From positions 1 to 64,000 of the forward strand of contig JANQKI010000217.1 of NCBI GenBank assembly GCA_028281165.1: a DNA stretch of 64,000 nt, in the 5' to 3' direction. The notes beneath the pieces were generated by a model. It searched no databases and was not told the origin of the DNA. It saw only the letters and a program-made list of their open reading frames with translations. The position numbers were made by a program, and so were the translations under genes. Shown here in pieces: positions 1 to 8,399 of this stretch. The stretch's first letter is position 1, and each line of letters starts with the position of its first letter. The stretch comes from Opitutaceae bacterium (GTDB taxonomy: Bacteria > Verrucomicrobiota > Verrucomicrobiia > Opitutales > Opitutaceae).

Positions 1-1
1 C

Positions 2-1444
2 GAGGCGATGGACTTCCGCATAGGGGATGAGATCGCTTTAACCTCTGAAGAGGTTGAACAATATGTTGAAAAGCCTCTGTATTTGGAAACTGGTTATCAC
101 TGTATCGAATTTGCGAATGCTCCGGACGTTTCATCGTCGCCTGTCAGTGGCGGGACGCCTTTTACCTTCGGATCGTTTAATAATCTATCGAAAGTAGGAG
201 AAGCCACTCTTTCGGCTTGGGCAGAGATTTTGAGGCGGGCCCCGAATGCCAGGCTTTTGTTGAAATCCTATCAATTGATCGACAAGCGCTTTCGAGAGCA
301 ATTTAGAACGAGAATGACGATTGCTGGCATTCCTCTCGATCGCGTTACCTTGCTCGAACCCGAATCGGAGTATTCAGATCATCTTGACGCTTATCGCCAT
401 GTAGATCTTTGTCTCGATCCATTTCCCTACAATGGCACAACCACGACTTGCGAGGCTCTTTACATGGGAGTGCCTTCGCTTGCTTTTAAAGGCAATAGGT
501 GTAGTTCGAGAGTAGGGACGAGCTTGCTGAATCAAATTGGGCTTGACGCTTTTGTTGAAGATTCAGTCAAAGACTACATCGAAACAGCAGTGTACTGGGC
601 TAAGCAACCGGGAGAACTGGCCCCTTTAAGAAGTCGATTGAGAGACAAATTTGTTACCTCTTCATTAGGCGCCGCTAAACGTTTTGCTGACGATTTTTTT
701 GCTCAATTGCGTGAGTCTTATTCGACCCTCGCCAACGATGGCGCTGAATTAGCAAAACCTCAAGAGGCTCTAAAGGAAGCTTCTTCCGATCAATCAAGCA
801 TTTCATGGATAGAATGTATTCAATTCGATGATATGCAAGTTGGAGATGGCTCATTGCTTTATGTGGTTGACGAATACAATCTTCCAGATTCGTTCGCTAG
901 AAATCGCGTCTTGGATGCCGGTTGCGTAGATGGATTCTGGGCAGTCGAAGCTCTCAAACGAGGCGCGTCACAGGTAACTGCGATCCCAGCTGAAGGCTGT
1001 TTTGAAGTTTCCGTGGACGGAAATCTTCACCCTTCGCGATCGAAAAACTTCGAAACTTGCAGAGAATCTCTCGGCGTATCCGAAGATCGGATGCGGCTTG
1101 TGTCGATTCAAGTCTACAATCTTGATCCCAAGGAACAGGGCAGCTTCGATTGGGTTTTTCTTAACGCTAACGCAAATACTCTGAGACATTTCGTGTTCGC
1201 CTTGGATGCGATTCGCTCTGTCTGCAATGAGAAGTTTTTATTGAGTATGGAGATTTGCGAAGACGACGGAATATCCGATGAGCGAACCCCTGCCGTTATT
1301 ATAGAAAAAGGCCCGGTTTGGCTGCCAACCACCGATGGATTGAGATCGCTTTTGGAAAGCGCTTCGTTCGAGGTTGTGTCGCTCAAGACCATCAAGCGCG
1401 AGGATTCCAATCCTTTGGCCATTGTTCATGCTCGACCTGTTTGA
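2..1444 (+). CDS. SPINDLY/OGT-family glycosyltransferase fused to a methyltransferase-like domain (5' truncated)
   Basis: The reading frame is open to the window edge, so the N-terminus, where this family usually carries TPR repeats, is missing. Counting from the first visible Met (position 8), residues 1-235 match the catalytic region of the O-GlcNAc transferase family (GT41): MDFRIGD, the FGSFNNLSK segment whose Lys62 aligns with the UDP-binding lysine of human OGT, and the DLCLDPFPYNGTTTT and MGVP segments that hold the nucleotide. After a hydrophilic linker, residues 265-478 look like a class I methyltransferase close to the CmoB/DUF1698 type, with LDAGCVDGFWAVEALKRGA at 302-320 as the SAM-binding loop. 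The enzyme probably sugar-modifies a protein in the cytoplasm. The Maf and Pse genes downstream make flagellin a reasonable but unproven target. Confidence 0.75.
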   Translation, partial: EAMDFRIGDEIALTSEEVEQYVEKPLYLETGYHCIEFANAPDVSSSPVSGGTPFTFGSFNNLSKVGEATLSAWAEILRRAPNARLLLKSYQLIDKRFREQFRTRMTIAGIPLDRVTLLEPESEYSDHLDAYRHVDLCLDPFPYNGTTTTCEALYMGVPSLAFKGNRCSSRVGTSLLNQIGLDAFVEDSVKDYIETAVYWAKQPGELAPLRSRLRDKFVTSSLGAAKRFADDFFAQLRESYSTLANDGAELAKPQEALKEASSDQSSISWIECIQFDDMQVGDGSLLYVVDEYNLPDSFARNRVLDAGCVDGFWAVEALKRGASQVTAIPAEGCFEVSVDGNLHPSRSKNFETCRESLGVSEDRMRLVSIQVYNLDPKEQGSFDWVFLNANANTLRHFVFALDAIRSVCNEKFLLSMEICEDDGISDERTPAVIIEKGPVWLPTTDGLRSLLESASFEVVSLKTIKREDSNPLAIVHARPV

Positions 1445-1447
1445 ATT

Positions 1448-2059
1448 TTGAAGGAAGTGCCAACGAAACACCAAATACTTGGCGTTGCGCTCGCGGGTGG
1501 GCTTAGCTCTCGCATGGGGCAGGAAAAAAGCGAATTGGAAATTCATCCGGGCGTTACGCAACTTGAATACCTCTTGAGTATCCTCAACAAGATGTGTTCG
1601 CGGACGGCTGTTTCGGTTCGGAAGGGTCAGGCTCTGACTTCAAGTGAACTTTCGGCGAAAGTGATTGAAGATGATGAAGGCGATAAGGGTCCTATGGCTG
1701 GCGTTCTGGCTAGCTTGCGGGCGGCCGAGGGGTTGCCTGTCCTTGTCGTTGCCTGCGACATGCCTTTTCTGGATGCGCCTGTTATTCTTCAGTTGTTGAG
1801 TCGTAGGGAAGCGAATAAGAGGGCTAGTTGCTTTACTGGCGAAGATGGATTGCCGGAGCCTCTTTGCGCGGTCTACGAATCATCAGCCCTTCCTTTGTTG
1901 GAAAATCGGCTTCGTGAAGGTCGCTTGAGTTTGAGGAATTTTCTCCTGGATGAAGAGGTAGAGTTTATCGAATTGGCAAAGCCTCGCCTGTTGGCGAGCG
2001 TGAATACGCCTGAGGAAGCCGATGAGGCTCGCCAGCGACTGCGTATTGATCTTCAGTAG
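1448..2059 (+). CDS. mobA: Molybdenum cofactor guanylyltransferase (MobA-like)
   Basis: MobA transfers GMP from GTP to molybdopterin to make the guanine dinucleotide form of the molybdenum cofactor. The N-terminal nucleotide-binding signature LAGGLSSRMGQEK (residues 15-27) and a VACDMPFLD metal-binding segment near residue 100 are both present. The length of 203 residues is usual for the family. The frame begins with TTG three bases after the preceding stop; a GTG at 1457 is an alternative, and neither has a clear ribosome binding site. The next gene encodes a MOSC protein, another molybdenum cofactor-linked family, which supports the call. Other NTP-transferases share the fold, so the exact substrate is inferred. 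Confidence 0.8.
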   Translation: MKEVPTKHQILGVALAGGLSSRMGQEKSELEIHPGVTQLEYLLSILNKMCSRTAVSVRKGQALTSSELSAKVIEDDEGDKGPMAGVLASLRAAEGLPVLVVACDMPFLDAPVILQLLSRREANKRASCFTGEDGLPEPLCAVYESSALPLLENRLREGRLSLRNFLLDEEVEFIELAKPRLLASVNTPEEADEARQRLRIDLQ

Positions 2060-2064
2060 TCGCC

Positions 2065-2553
2065 ATGGCCAGGCCACGAATCACTCGCATATTTTTATCC
2101 AAAGGTCATGATTTCAAAGGACGTCATGGCAAGGATCGTCTTCACCATGCTGTCAGGAGCGTGGAGGAAGTGGAGTGCATTGCGGGAAAAGGCTTGGTTG
2201 GTGATCGTTTTTTTGGATACAAAGAAGACTTTAAAGGCCAGCTGACTTTTATCGACGAGAACGTTATTAGCGACGTAATTGAAAAATTGGGAAATGATAG
2301 CCTGGAAGCCAGCGCATTTCGTAGAAATATCGTTGTCTCTGGCATAGATCTTAACCAGCTGATTGGGAAACGCTTTCTGCTCGATGGAGTTGAGCTTTCC
2401 GGGTCTGAAGAATGCGCGCCGTGTTATTGGATGAATCGAGCTCTTGGTGATGGAGCTGAAGGTCTTCTTAAAGATCGAGGCGGCTTGCGCTGCCGCATTT
2501 TGTCATCTGGCGCCTTGAAAATTGGCGAATGCGATTTAACTGTATTGGATTAA
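2065..2553 (+). CDS. MOSC domain protein
   Basis: This 162-residue protein is essentially one MOSC domain, the fold found at the C-terminus of molybdenum cofactor sulfurases and in YiiM. The family features seen are GKGLVGDRFFGY near residues 47-58, FRRNIVV near 93-99 and the cysteine segment EECAPCYWM near 116-124, where Cys117 or Cys120 would be the cofactor- or sulfur-handling residue. It begins five bases after the mobA stop and is probably co-transcribed with it. Stand-alone MOSC proteins are mostly uncharacterised. A role in trafficking or use of molybdenum cofactor is inferred from the domain and the neighbour. Confidence 0.8.
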   Translation: MARPRITRIFLSKGHDFKGRHGKDRLHHAVRSVEEVECIAGKGLVGDRFFGYKEDFKGQLTFIDENVISDVIEKLGNDSLEASAFRRNIVVSGIDLNQLIGKRFLLDGVELSGSEECAPCYWMNRALGDGAEGLLKDRGGLRCRILSSGALKIGECDLTVLD

Positions 2554-2565
2554 GCCATACGAAAT

Positions 2566-3171
2566 ATGCCTGAAGTCGTACTAGATGGAGAAAAAGTCGA
2601 TTTTCAAGGCGATCAGCCTTTAACGGCTGAGGCTGTTTGGCAACTTGTGGAAAATTACCTGGGCCAAATTGGCCGCGTCATTCACGTATTCCAGGTTGAC
2701 GGAAAGGAGTGGCGAATTTCTCAAGAAACGACTTCTACGGTTTATCAACAAGTTGAGGTTCAAAGCCTTAGCCAAGAGGAGAAGCTGCTGGCGGCTTTGA
2801 TGGGAATTATGTCTCAAAGGGAATCTTTACTTGAATGTTGGAGAGTGTTTGCCGTTCAGACTCTTTCGCAAGACCGACAGGCCATGACTAAGTCTGGATC
2901 CGCTGTTGTTCAACAAACGCGACAGCTCGTAGAATTCATGGGTGTAGCGTCCTTGTTGGGCCAATCTCTCAATGCCCTGTGGCTTGAAGAAACTCAACAA
3001 GCGACGAATGTTCTAAACAATTTCCTGGACGAGTGGATGAGCTCCTTGGAGTCGTCCGATCCTGTGATGTTAAGCGATCTGGCTGAGGAGCGATTGCTTC
3101 CTCAGCTCGAATTGCTCTTTGCTCTTTTGCAAGACAAGGTGAAATGCGATCTGGAGAATCGTATTGGTTAA
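2566..3171 (+). CDS. Unknown protein translationally coupled to Maf
   Basis: I do not recognise this 201-residue protein. It has no signal peptide or membrane segment. The first 50 residues look like a small alpha/beta domain, and residues 75-200 are predicted by eye to be mostly long helices rich in Gln, Glu and Leu. Its stop codon shares a base with the ATG of the Maf gene (TAATG at 3169-3173), which normally means translational coupling and suggests the two products are needed in similar amounts. It begins 12 bases after the MOSC gene. A partner, chaperone or activity modulator of the flagellin glycosyltransferase would fit; this is inference only. Confidence 0.65.
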   Translation: MPEVVLDGEKVDFQGDQPLTAEAVWQLVENYLGQIGRVIHVFQVDGKEWRISQETTSTVYQQVEVQSLSQEEKLLAALMGIMSQRESLLECWRVFAVQTLSQDRQAMTKSGSAVVQQTRQLVEFMGVASLLGQSLNALWLEETQQATNVLNNFLDEWMSSLESSDPVMLSDLAEERLLPQLELLFALLQDKVKCDLENRIG

Positions 3172-4955
3172 TGAATGACGCTTCTCAATCTCTTGCCAAT
3201 AGGCAGCCTGCTCTTTTAGACCGCCTCGAGCGAGTAAGCCCGGTCGAAGGAGAACGGGTGATAGCTTCGTTAAGGAATCGTTCTTTAAACTGGGAAAGCT
3301 TGATAGACAGATGGGTACGCGGTTTGCAATTTAAAGGAGGCGATGCTATTGCCCTTTCCGGCGTTGGGGATGGTTCTCACATTATCAAATTGTTGGATAC
3401 AATTCCTAAGGATGCATTTTTGTTTTGCGGCGAGCTTGATGTTTCGGTTGCCAAGGCGTTTCTGGAATCCGAGAATGCTTCTCGGCTATTTTCGGATGAT
3501 CGGTTCTTTTTCGGAGCGGGAGAATTAGACGATGCGTTTTTCGAGTCCATGGAGCGCTTCCCGGTTCTAGACGTGGTGAATGCTGAACCGTTGATTTTCG
3601 CCCCAATCTATCAGCTCAATGAGGATGGCTATTCTCGCTTCTTCGTTGAATTTGCGAGACGGCTCGAGTACTGGAGAAAGCTCTTTGGGACAAACGTCGT
3701 CTCTTCAGGGGATTGGCAAGGTAATACTATTTCCAATACAAAATTTCTTATTGGAGCTCCTGACCTTGGCGAATTCGAAAAAGCCTTTGAAGGTTTGCCA
3801 CTTGTGCTCGTATCCGCTGGGCCATCACTTGACGAGTCGCTCGATTTTCTCAAGTCGGTGGCAAATCGTTCGGCGGTTGTGACGGTGAATTCTTCGTACC
3901 GGGCGGTTCGCAACGCTGGAATCATTCCTCATTTTGTTTTGGCCGCCGATCCTTTTGAGGACACGGCAAAGGGTTTTGATGGCGTTGCTTGCGACGAGAC
4001 GATTTTGATCTGTCCGTTTATAGTGTGTCCCACGGTGGTTGAGCTTTTCTATCCACGTATGATCACTTGGTCCGCCGACAACCTTCTGGCCTCCTATCTT
4101 CGTTTGAAGCTGGGGCTTCCTTTGGGAACGCGTGTGCTTGAACAGGGCACGGTATCGGCCTGCGCTTTTGACCTGGCTCGGATCTTTGGATGTACGGAGA
4201 TGATTTTAGTCGGACAGGATTTGGCTGTTTCTCCAACCGGGCAGAGCCACGCTACAGACTCTTTTTACTCTGATATGAACTGGAACAAGGCGAATCTTGA
4301 TAACTGTCGGCCTTTTCCAGGGAATACTTTGAAAACAGTTTTAGTTGAGGAAAAGCTGCTGGTTTATCTCAAGACCTTCGAGCAGCTGGTAGCGGAGTGT
4401 GGAAGCTGGCTTAACGTGCGAAATACGTCTCGATTGGGGGCTAAAATCGAAGGAGCGCCTTACCAGGAATTTGAAGCCATTCAAATCGCTTTGGCCGAGT
4501 CGCTAGAAAACAAGCTTTCCGATGCCTATCGTGACTTCCATAATAAACTAAAACAATCAGAGGCTCGCCGGGAGGCTGCCAATGAGGAGTTGAAGTCTCT
4601 GGAGGCTTATACTCGGAAAGTTTGCGGGTTGTCGTTGAGATTAGGTATCTCTTTGGAGACTAAAGGCTTGGATGGAAAAAATGACTCTCAGGCCTTGGAA
4701 AAAGCTCTCAGTTCACGAGAGGAGTTGATTGGGCATCTGGAGTCGCATGAAGACTTTCACTCGATCTTGAAAGACGGAGCATTAAAGTACGAATTACTTC
4801 AGTATTCCCGAGAAATAAGGTCTTCTGAGATAGAGAGAGACGTTGTTAATCAACAAATTAATGAATTGAAATCCTATTCCTGGGCTTTGGCCGAGGGCTC
4901 TTTTAAACTGTTGTCCGATTTACGCTCAAATATAGAGGATTGCGCTGATCGATAG
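3171..4955 (+). CDS. Motility-associated factor (Maf) glycosyltransferase, DUF115/MptE-like
   Basis: Maf proteins attach nonulosonic acids such as pseudaminic acid to Ser/Thr of flagellin before export. The central DUF115 domain is clear: a hydrophobic strand leading into SAGPSLDESL near residue 215, TVNSSYRAVRNAGI near 238-251, and ADPFED near 259-264. The rest of the domain runs to about residue 390 and a helical, charged C-terminal region follows. The start at 3171 overlaps the upstream stop by one base; an in-frame ATG at 3144 would add nine residues but overlaps the upstream gene by 28 bases. Pseudaminic acid genes 4-8 kb downstream and the adjacent fliD support the function. The sugar actually transferred is not shown by sequence. 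Confidence 0.85.
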   Translation: MNDASQSLANRQPALLDRLERVSPVEGERVIASLRNRSLNWESLIDRWVRGLQFKGGDAIALSGVGDGSHIIKLLDTIPKDAFLFCGELDVSVAKAFLESENASRLFSDDRFFFGAGELDDAFFESMERFPVLDVVNAEPLIFAPIYQLNEDGYSRFFVEFARRLEYWRKLFGTNVVSSGDWQGNTISNTKFLIGAPDLGEFEKAFEGLPLVLVSAGPSLDESLDFLKSVANRSAVVTVNSSYRAVRNAGIIPHFVLAADPFEDTAKGFDGVACDETILICPFIVCPTVVELFYPRMITWSADNLLASYLRLKLGLPLGTRVLEQGTVSACAFDLARIFGCTEMILVGQDLAVSPTGQSHATDSFYSDMNWNKANLDNCRPFPGNTLKTVLVEEKLLVYLKTFEQLVAECGSWLNVRNTSRLGAKIEGAPYQEFEAIQIALAESLENKLSDAYRDFHNKLKQSEARREAANEELKSLEAYTRKVCGLSLRLGISLETKGLDGKNDSQALEKALSSREELIGHLESHEDFHSILKDGALKYELLQYSREIRSSEIERDVVNQQINELKSYSWALAEGSFKLLSDLRSNIEDCADR

Positions 4956-5019
4956 TGTTAGGGCGTGAGCTCTGGCATCGCTCCCTTAGGGAAATGTCGC
5001 CTATTTTCCGGTTTCACGC

Positions 5020-5046
5020 TAAAGTATTCTAGCTAGCTGCCGAAGA
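5020..5046 (+). promoter_or_regulatory. Sigma-28 (FliA-type) promoter upstream of fliD
   Basis: The -35 element TAAAGTAT (5020-5027) is followed by an 11-base spacer and the -10 element GCCGAAGA (5039-5046). The enteric sigma-28 consensus is TAAAGTTT-N11-GCCGATAA, so 14 of 16 positions match with the exact spacer. The -10 ends 27 bases before the fliD ATG. Late flagellar genes such as fliD are classic sigma-28 targets. Confidence 0.85.
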
Positions 5047-5073
5047 TGAAAGCTGACGTAGTAGCTACAAAGT

Positions 5074-6777
5074 ATGCAATTCCAGTTAGCAGGCCTAGCC
5101 AGTGGTTTCGATTGGCGTACCATGATCGATCAGCTGATGGCGATCGAGCGGATTCCTCAGAATGCCCTGCGTGACGAGCAAGAGGACAACCGTGACCAGA
5201 TAACGGCTCTCAATCAGCTTAGCACAAAGCTGACGACCCTTGATGCCAGACTGGGTGATCTTAAAACGAGTTCTCTTTACAACTCCAAGGCTACCAGCCT
5301 TTCCGATGAGGATTTGAACATATCGGCAAACGCGGACACTTCTGCGGTTCTTGGCACTTACCAATTTTCCGTAACGCAACTTGCTACCGCCACACGCCGT
5401 GTGGGTACGAGCGATGTTGGAGGCGTGATGGGAACCACGGGTACGGTTATCACCAACCTGAGACTGGCTACCGATATCACCGAAGGCACTTTTTCTATCA
5501 ACGGCCAAGAGATCACCGTGGCAGCGACAGATACTCTGCAAGACGTTTTCGACGCTGTTTCCGCTGCAACCAGCGGAGTCGTCTCGGCAAGCTATGACAG
5601 CGTTTCCGATACGGTTACTCTTACCAGTAGTTCGGGTCAGCTCGATCTTGGCGGAGATAGTGATACAAGCAATTTTCTCGAAGCCATGAGGCTTGATCAG
5701 CTTGAAGTCGTCGATGCTGGCGGTGGAAGCTCATCTGTCACGAGCACTAAGGCCTTGGGAGTTGTAGATCTGGATAGCTCAATCGCTTCCAGCGGTATCA
5801 GCGGACCCATTACGGGAAGCGGCACTATCTTCATTAATGGCATTCAAATCGATTACGATGCGGATACGGAGAGCATTCAAACGCTCATGAGTCGTATCAA
5901 CGCTTCGGATGCGGATGTTACCATGACTTACGATACGGCGGCCGATCAATTTCGCATCGTGAATAATCAGACAGGGGCCTACGAGATGAATGCCGTCGAC
6001 GATTCGAATACGCTTTTGGCCGCTCTAGGATTAGATGGCTCCGCTACGGTTGGCAACGACCTGACTTTCTCTATTGATGGCGGTAGCTCCCTAACAAGTC
6101 GTGGAAATGTCATTACAAGCGAAGAGCATGGCATATCGGGACTCACCATTACCGCTACCGAAACCGGCACCCAGACAATTACCATTGCCCAGGACGCGAC
6201 GGAGCTTGAAGATAAAATCAACACCTTTATCCAAGCTTACAACGACGTTCAGGATTTCATTCTAGAGAAAACCAAGATCGAGGTTGAAGATGGCGAAGTC
6301 ACCTCCGACATACTCGCCCGCAATCGTGAGGTTTCTACTCTCAGTCAAAAGCTCCGTGGCTTAGCCTTTGATGCGATTAGCGGCATGACGGGAGACATCT
6401 TTCGCTTGGAGCATCTTGGCATAGACTTTATTAGCGATACTTCGAAGCTCGAAATTAAAGACAGCGATGCTCTGCAAAACGCCTTGTCTAGCGAGCTTGA
6501 TACGCTAGAAACCTTCTTTTCGGAGGGCGATGATAGCTTCGCTACCCGTATGGAAGAATTCATCCTAAACTACACGGATTCCGATGGCATACTTGATTTG
6601 CAGACGGATAATTTGGATGAAGCGAATCAGCGGATCGACGAGACCATCGAAGCGATGGAACGTCGGATCGAATTTCAGCAAGCGGCAATGGAAGCCGCGT
6701 TCGTTGCCATGGAAGAGGCGCAATCTAACATTCAAAACCAGGCAAATGCATTAGCCAGTCTGGTAACACTTGGCTAA
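5074..6777 (+). CDS. fliD: Flagellar filament cap protein FliD (hook-associated protein 2)
   Basis: FliD forms the cap at the tip of the growing filament and guides flagellin folding outside the cell. The N-terminal D0/D1 region is typical: LAGLASGFDWRTMIDQLMAIE in the first 30 residues, then a coiled-coil segment and GTYQFSVTQLA near residue 91. The middle (about 120-370) is Ser/Thr/Asp-rich, as expected for the variable surface-exposed domains. The C-terminal FliD_C region resumes at about 375 (INTFIQAYNDVQDFI) and ends in a Gln/Ala-rich coiled coil near 520-567. The length of 567 residues is normal. A sigma-28 promoter lies directly upstream. Confidence 0.95.
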   Translation: MQFQLAGLASGFDWRTMIDQLMAIERIPQNALRDEQEDNRDQITALNQLSTKLTTLDARLGDLKTSSLYNSKATSLSDEDLNISANADTSAVLGTYQFSVTQLATATRRVGTSDVGGVMGTTGTVITNLRLATDITEGTFSINGQEITVAATDTLQDVFDAVSAATSGVVSASYDSVSDTVTLTSSSGQLDLGGDSDTSNFLEAMRLDQLEVVDAGGGSSSVTSTKALGVVDLDSSIASSGISGPITGSGTIFINGIQIDYDADTESIQTLMSRINASDADVTMTYDTAADQFRIVNNQTGAYEMNAVDDSNTLLAALGLDGSATVGNDLTFSIDGGSSLTSRGNVITSEEHGISGLTITATETGTQTITIAQDATELEDKINTFIQAYNDVQDFILEKTKIEVEDGEVTSDILARNREVSTLSQKLRGLAFDAISGMTGDIFRLEHLGIDFISDTSKLEIKDSDALQNALSSELDTLETFFSEGDDSFATRMEEFILNYTDSDGILDLQTDNLDEANQRIDETIEAMERRIEFQQAAMEAAFVAMEEAQSNIQNQANALASLVTLG

Positions 6778-6805
6778 AGGCGTATGCGACCATCTTCCCA
6801 AAGGC

Positions 6806-7501
6806 ATGATCCAGATATTAGAAGGCTCGAAAGAGCGTCTGCTTAAATATATAGCGATTGGTTTCGCTCTTTTCTTTTCGAGCGGGTGCTCGACTCTTAA
6901 TTACGTCAATCAGCGCTACGATACGACGCTTGGCAAAAAGCGAGCGATCGCCAACGTTTACCAGGAAGAGTCGCTGCCAGATCATCTTCAGCGCGTAGCC
7001 GTCCTTCCCCTCTATCGAGGCAGGTATGACTACATCGACATGACGATCATGGAGGAGAACTTCATTGCTGAATTGACCAGACGGAACCTTTTCGAAGTCG
7101 TACCGGTTACAAAAGAAGCTATGACGGACATGTTTCCCAAGGAAAGCTATTCAACGGTTGAGTTCCTCCCCACGAAACTGCTTTCCAAACTTCATTCGGC
7201 CTACGACATCGATGGCGTCTTGATGGTAGATGTGAACTATTTTAACGCCTACCAACCCGTAGGATTGGGAATTAAAACAAAGTTGCTAGATGGCCATACA
7301 GGTAAGATAGTATGGGCTGCCGATGAACTCTTCGATTCTTCAAATCCTCCCGTAAATAACGCTGCACGAAAGTTTTATAAAACTCAATCAGTCCTGCAAT
7401 TTCCCCTGCAAAACACGCAATCCGTCATTCACAGTCCAAATCGCTTCTCTAAATATGTAGCGAATTCGATTTTTAGCACAATTTCTTTACAGAAATATTA
7501 A
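6806..7501 (+). CDS. Putative outer-membrane lipoprotein in the flagellar cluster
   Basis: The product has a lipoprotein signal: basic start, hydrophobic stretch and a lipobox-like FSSGC with the acylated Cys at about residue 28. The mature part carries RVAVLPLYRGRYDY, an ELTRRNLFEVVPV segment and LLDGHTGKIVWAADE, a pattern shared by CsgG/TolB-N-like and FlgO/FlgP-like lipoproteins, but I cannot assign a named family. I chose the ATG at 6806 because it gives a compact signal peptide. A TTG at 6770 overlaps the end of fliD and would add 12 residues before it. Between fliD and fliS, a role at the flagellar base or outer-membrane ring is plausible but unproven. Confidence 0.65.
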   Translation: MIQILEGSKERLLKYIAIGFALFFSSGCSTLNYVNQRYDTTLGKKRAIANVYQEESLPDHLQRVAVLPLYRGRYDYIDMTIMEENFIAELTRRNLFEVVPVTKEAMTDMFPKESYSTVEFLPTKLLSKLHSAYDIDGVLMVDVNYFNAYQPVGLGIKTKLLDGHTGKIVWAADELFDSSNPPVNNAARKFYKTQSVLQFPLQNTQSVIHSPNRFSKYVANSIFSTISLQKY

Positions 7502-7573
7502 AGGTTCATCTGAGATCGTCGTTCATATAAACATAAAATTAACAAATCACCTGAACAAACCTTAAAAACTGCC

Positions 7574-7852
7574 ATGAATATCGATCCTAACAATGCAAGC
7601 CAGATCCAGGCTAAAATTATAGCTGCCCGCCAGAACGCAACCATCAGCGGGTCTCAAACCTCGAAACCTCAATCGGCTAGCGTGCCGCAGAACGTTGAGT
7701 TCAACATTCTCGATAAGCTGCGTAGCGAGCCGGAAGTGAGGCCAGAGGTGGTCGCAAAAGGTAAGGAACTTCTTAATGATCCGAGCTTTCCATCACCTGA
7801 AGTCGTTAACTCCATAGCTAAACTCATCACACCCTATGCCGATGATGAATAG
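7574..7852 (+). CDS. Small flagellar-cluster protein, possible FlgM-type anti-sigma-28 factor
   Basis: This 92-residue protein has a disordered, Gln/Ser-rich N-terminal half. Its C-terminal half (VRPEVVAKGKELLNDPSFPSP, then a VVNSIAKLI helix) resembles the FlgM C-terminal pattern R-x-x-x-V-x-x-G/K... followed by an IAxxL helix, the part that binds sigma-28. FlgM family members are about 90-100 residues with a disordered N-terminus, as here. Sigma-28-type promoters in the window mean such an anti-sigma factor should exist in this genome. The similarity is weak by eye, so this is a suggestion rather than an assignment. Confidence 0.45.
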   Translation: MNIDPNNASQIQAKIIAARQNATISGSQTSKPQSASVPQNVEFNILDKLRSEPEVRPEVVAKGKELLNDPSFPSPEVVNSIAKLITPYADDE

Positions 7853-7887
7853 GTAGTCCGATTAAGACCCCGAGAAGGACAGACAGA

Positions 7888-7904
7888 GGCTGGTCCAACC
7901 AGCC
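7888..7904 (+). other. Short perfect hairpin in the fliS leader
   Basis: GGCTGGT (7888-7894) and ACCAGCC (7898-7904) form a 7-bp stem with a 3-base loop, ending 19 bases before the fliS ATG. No T-tract follows, so it is not an intrinsic terminator. It could tune fliS translation or stabilise an mRNA end; this is inference. Confidence 0.4.
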
Positions 7905-7923
7905 AATCCCACAGCTATAGTTA

Positions 7924-8373
7924 ATGAAATCAAACGCAGCGTCCTACAAAAAAGCGGCAATACTTTCTGCCAGTCCAGAACGCTTGATTCTTATGCTCTT
8001 CGACGGAGCCCTGGAAGCGCTTAATAAGGCGAAACAGGGTTTCGAAATTGAAGAGATAAAAGAGCGCAACGAGACGATCAGCAACAGCCTCATCAAGGCT
8101 CAAAACATATTCGCCGAATTGCAGCGTTCCTTGAGGATGGACAAAGGGGGCGAATTCGCGGAGCACATGTATAAGCTCTATGACTTCTACGTCATGAAGC
8201 TCAACGAGGCGAACTTCAAAAAGGAAATCGAGCCCATAGATGTTGTAATTCGTCTGTTCTCTGAGATTCGTGAAGCTTGGGCTGAGATGCTCTCGAAGCA
8301 AAAAGTGAAAGCCGAAGTTGTATCGCATGACAAAGGAGCTGGTCTTGGCTGTGGCATTTCATTGCGAGCTTAG
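7924..8373 (+). CDS. fliS: Flagellar secretion chaperone FliS
   Basis: FliS is the cytoplasmic chaperone that holds flagellin unpolymerised until export. The protein opens with an ASYKKAAILSASPERLILMLFDGALEAL segment matching the family start (Y, P-x-x-L-I-x-M-L-Y/F-D-G), followed by a helical bundle with LIKAQNIFAELQRSL near residues 57-71. It has 149 residues, slightly longer than the usual 125-135 because of a C-terminal tail. It sits between the FlgM-like gene and a FlgN/FliT-like gene and ends just before a strong terminator. Confidence 0.9.
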   Translation: MKSNAASYKKAAILSASPERLILMLFDGALEALNKAKQGFEIEEIKERNETISNSLIKAQNIFAELQRSLRMDKGGEFAEHMYKLYDFYVMKLNEANFKKEIEPIDVVIRLFSEIREAWAEMLSKQKVKAEVVSHDKGAGLGCGISLRA

Positions 8374-8399
8374 CGCCGCTTAAAATCATAAATTGTAAG

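Noticed and set aside
1448-2059. Possible PseF (CMP-pseudaminic acid synthetase)
   Set aside because: The LAGGLSSRMGQEK signature and neighbouring MOSC gene indicate MobA; PseF-type cytidylyltransferase motifs are absent.
5095-5541. 148-codon ORF on the - strand within fliD
   Set aside because: Antisense shadow of the FliD N-terminal domain.
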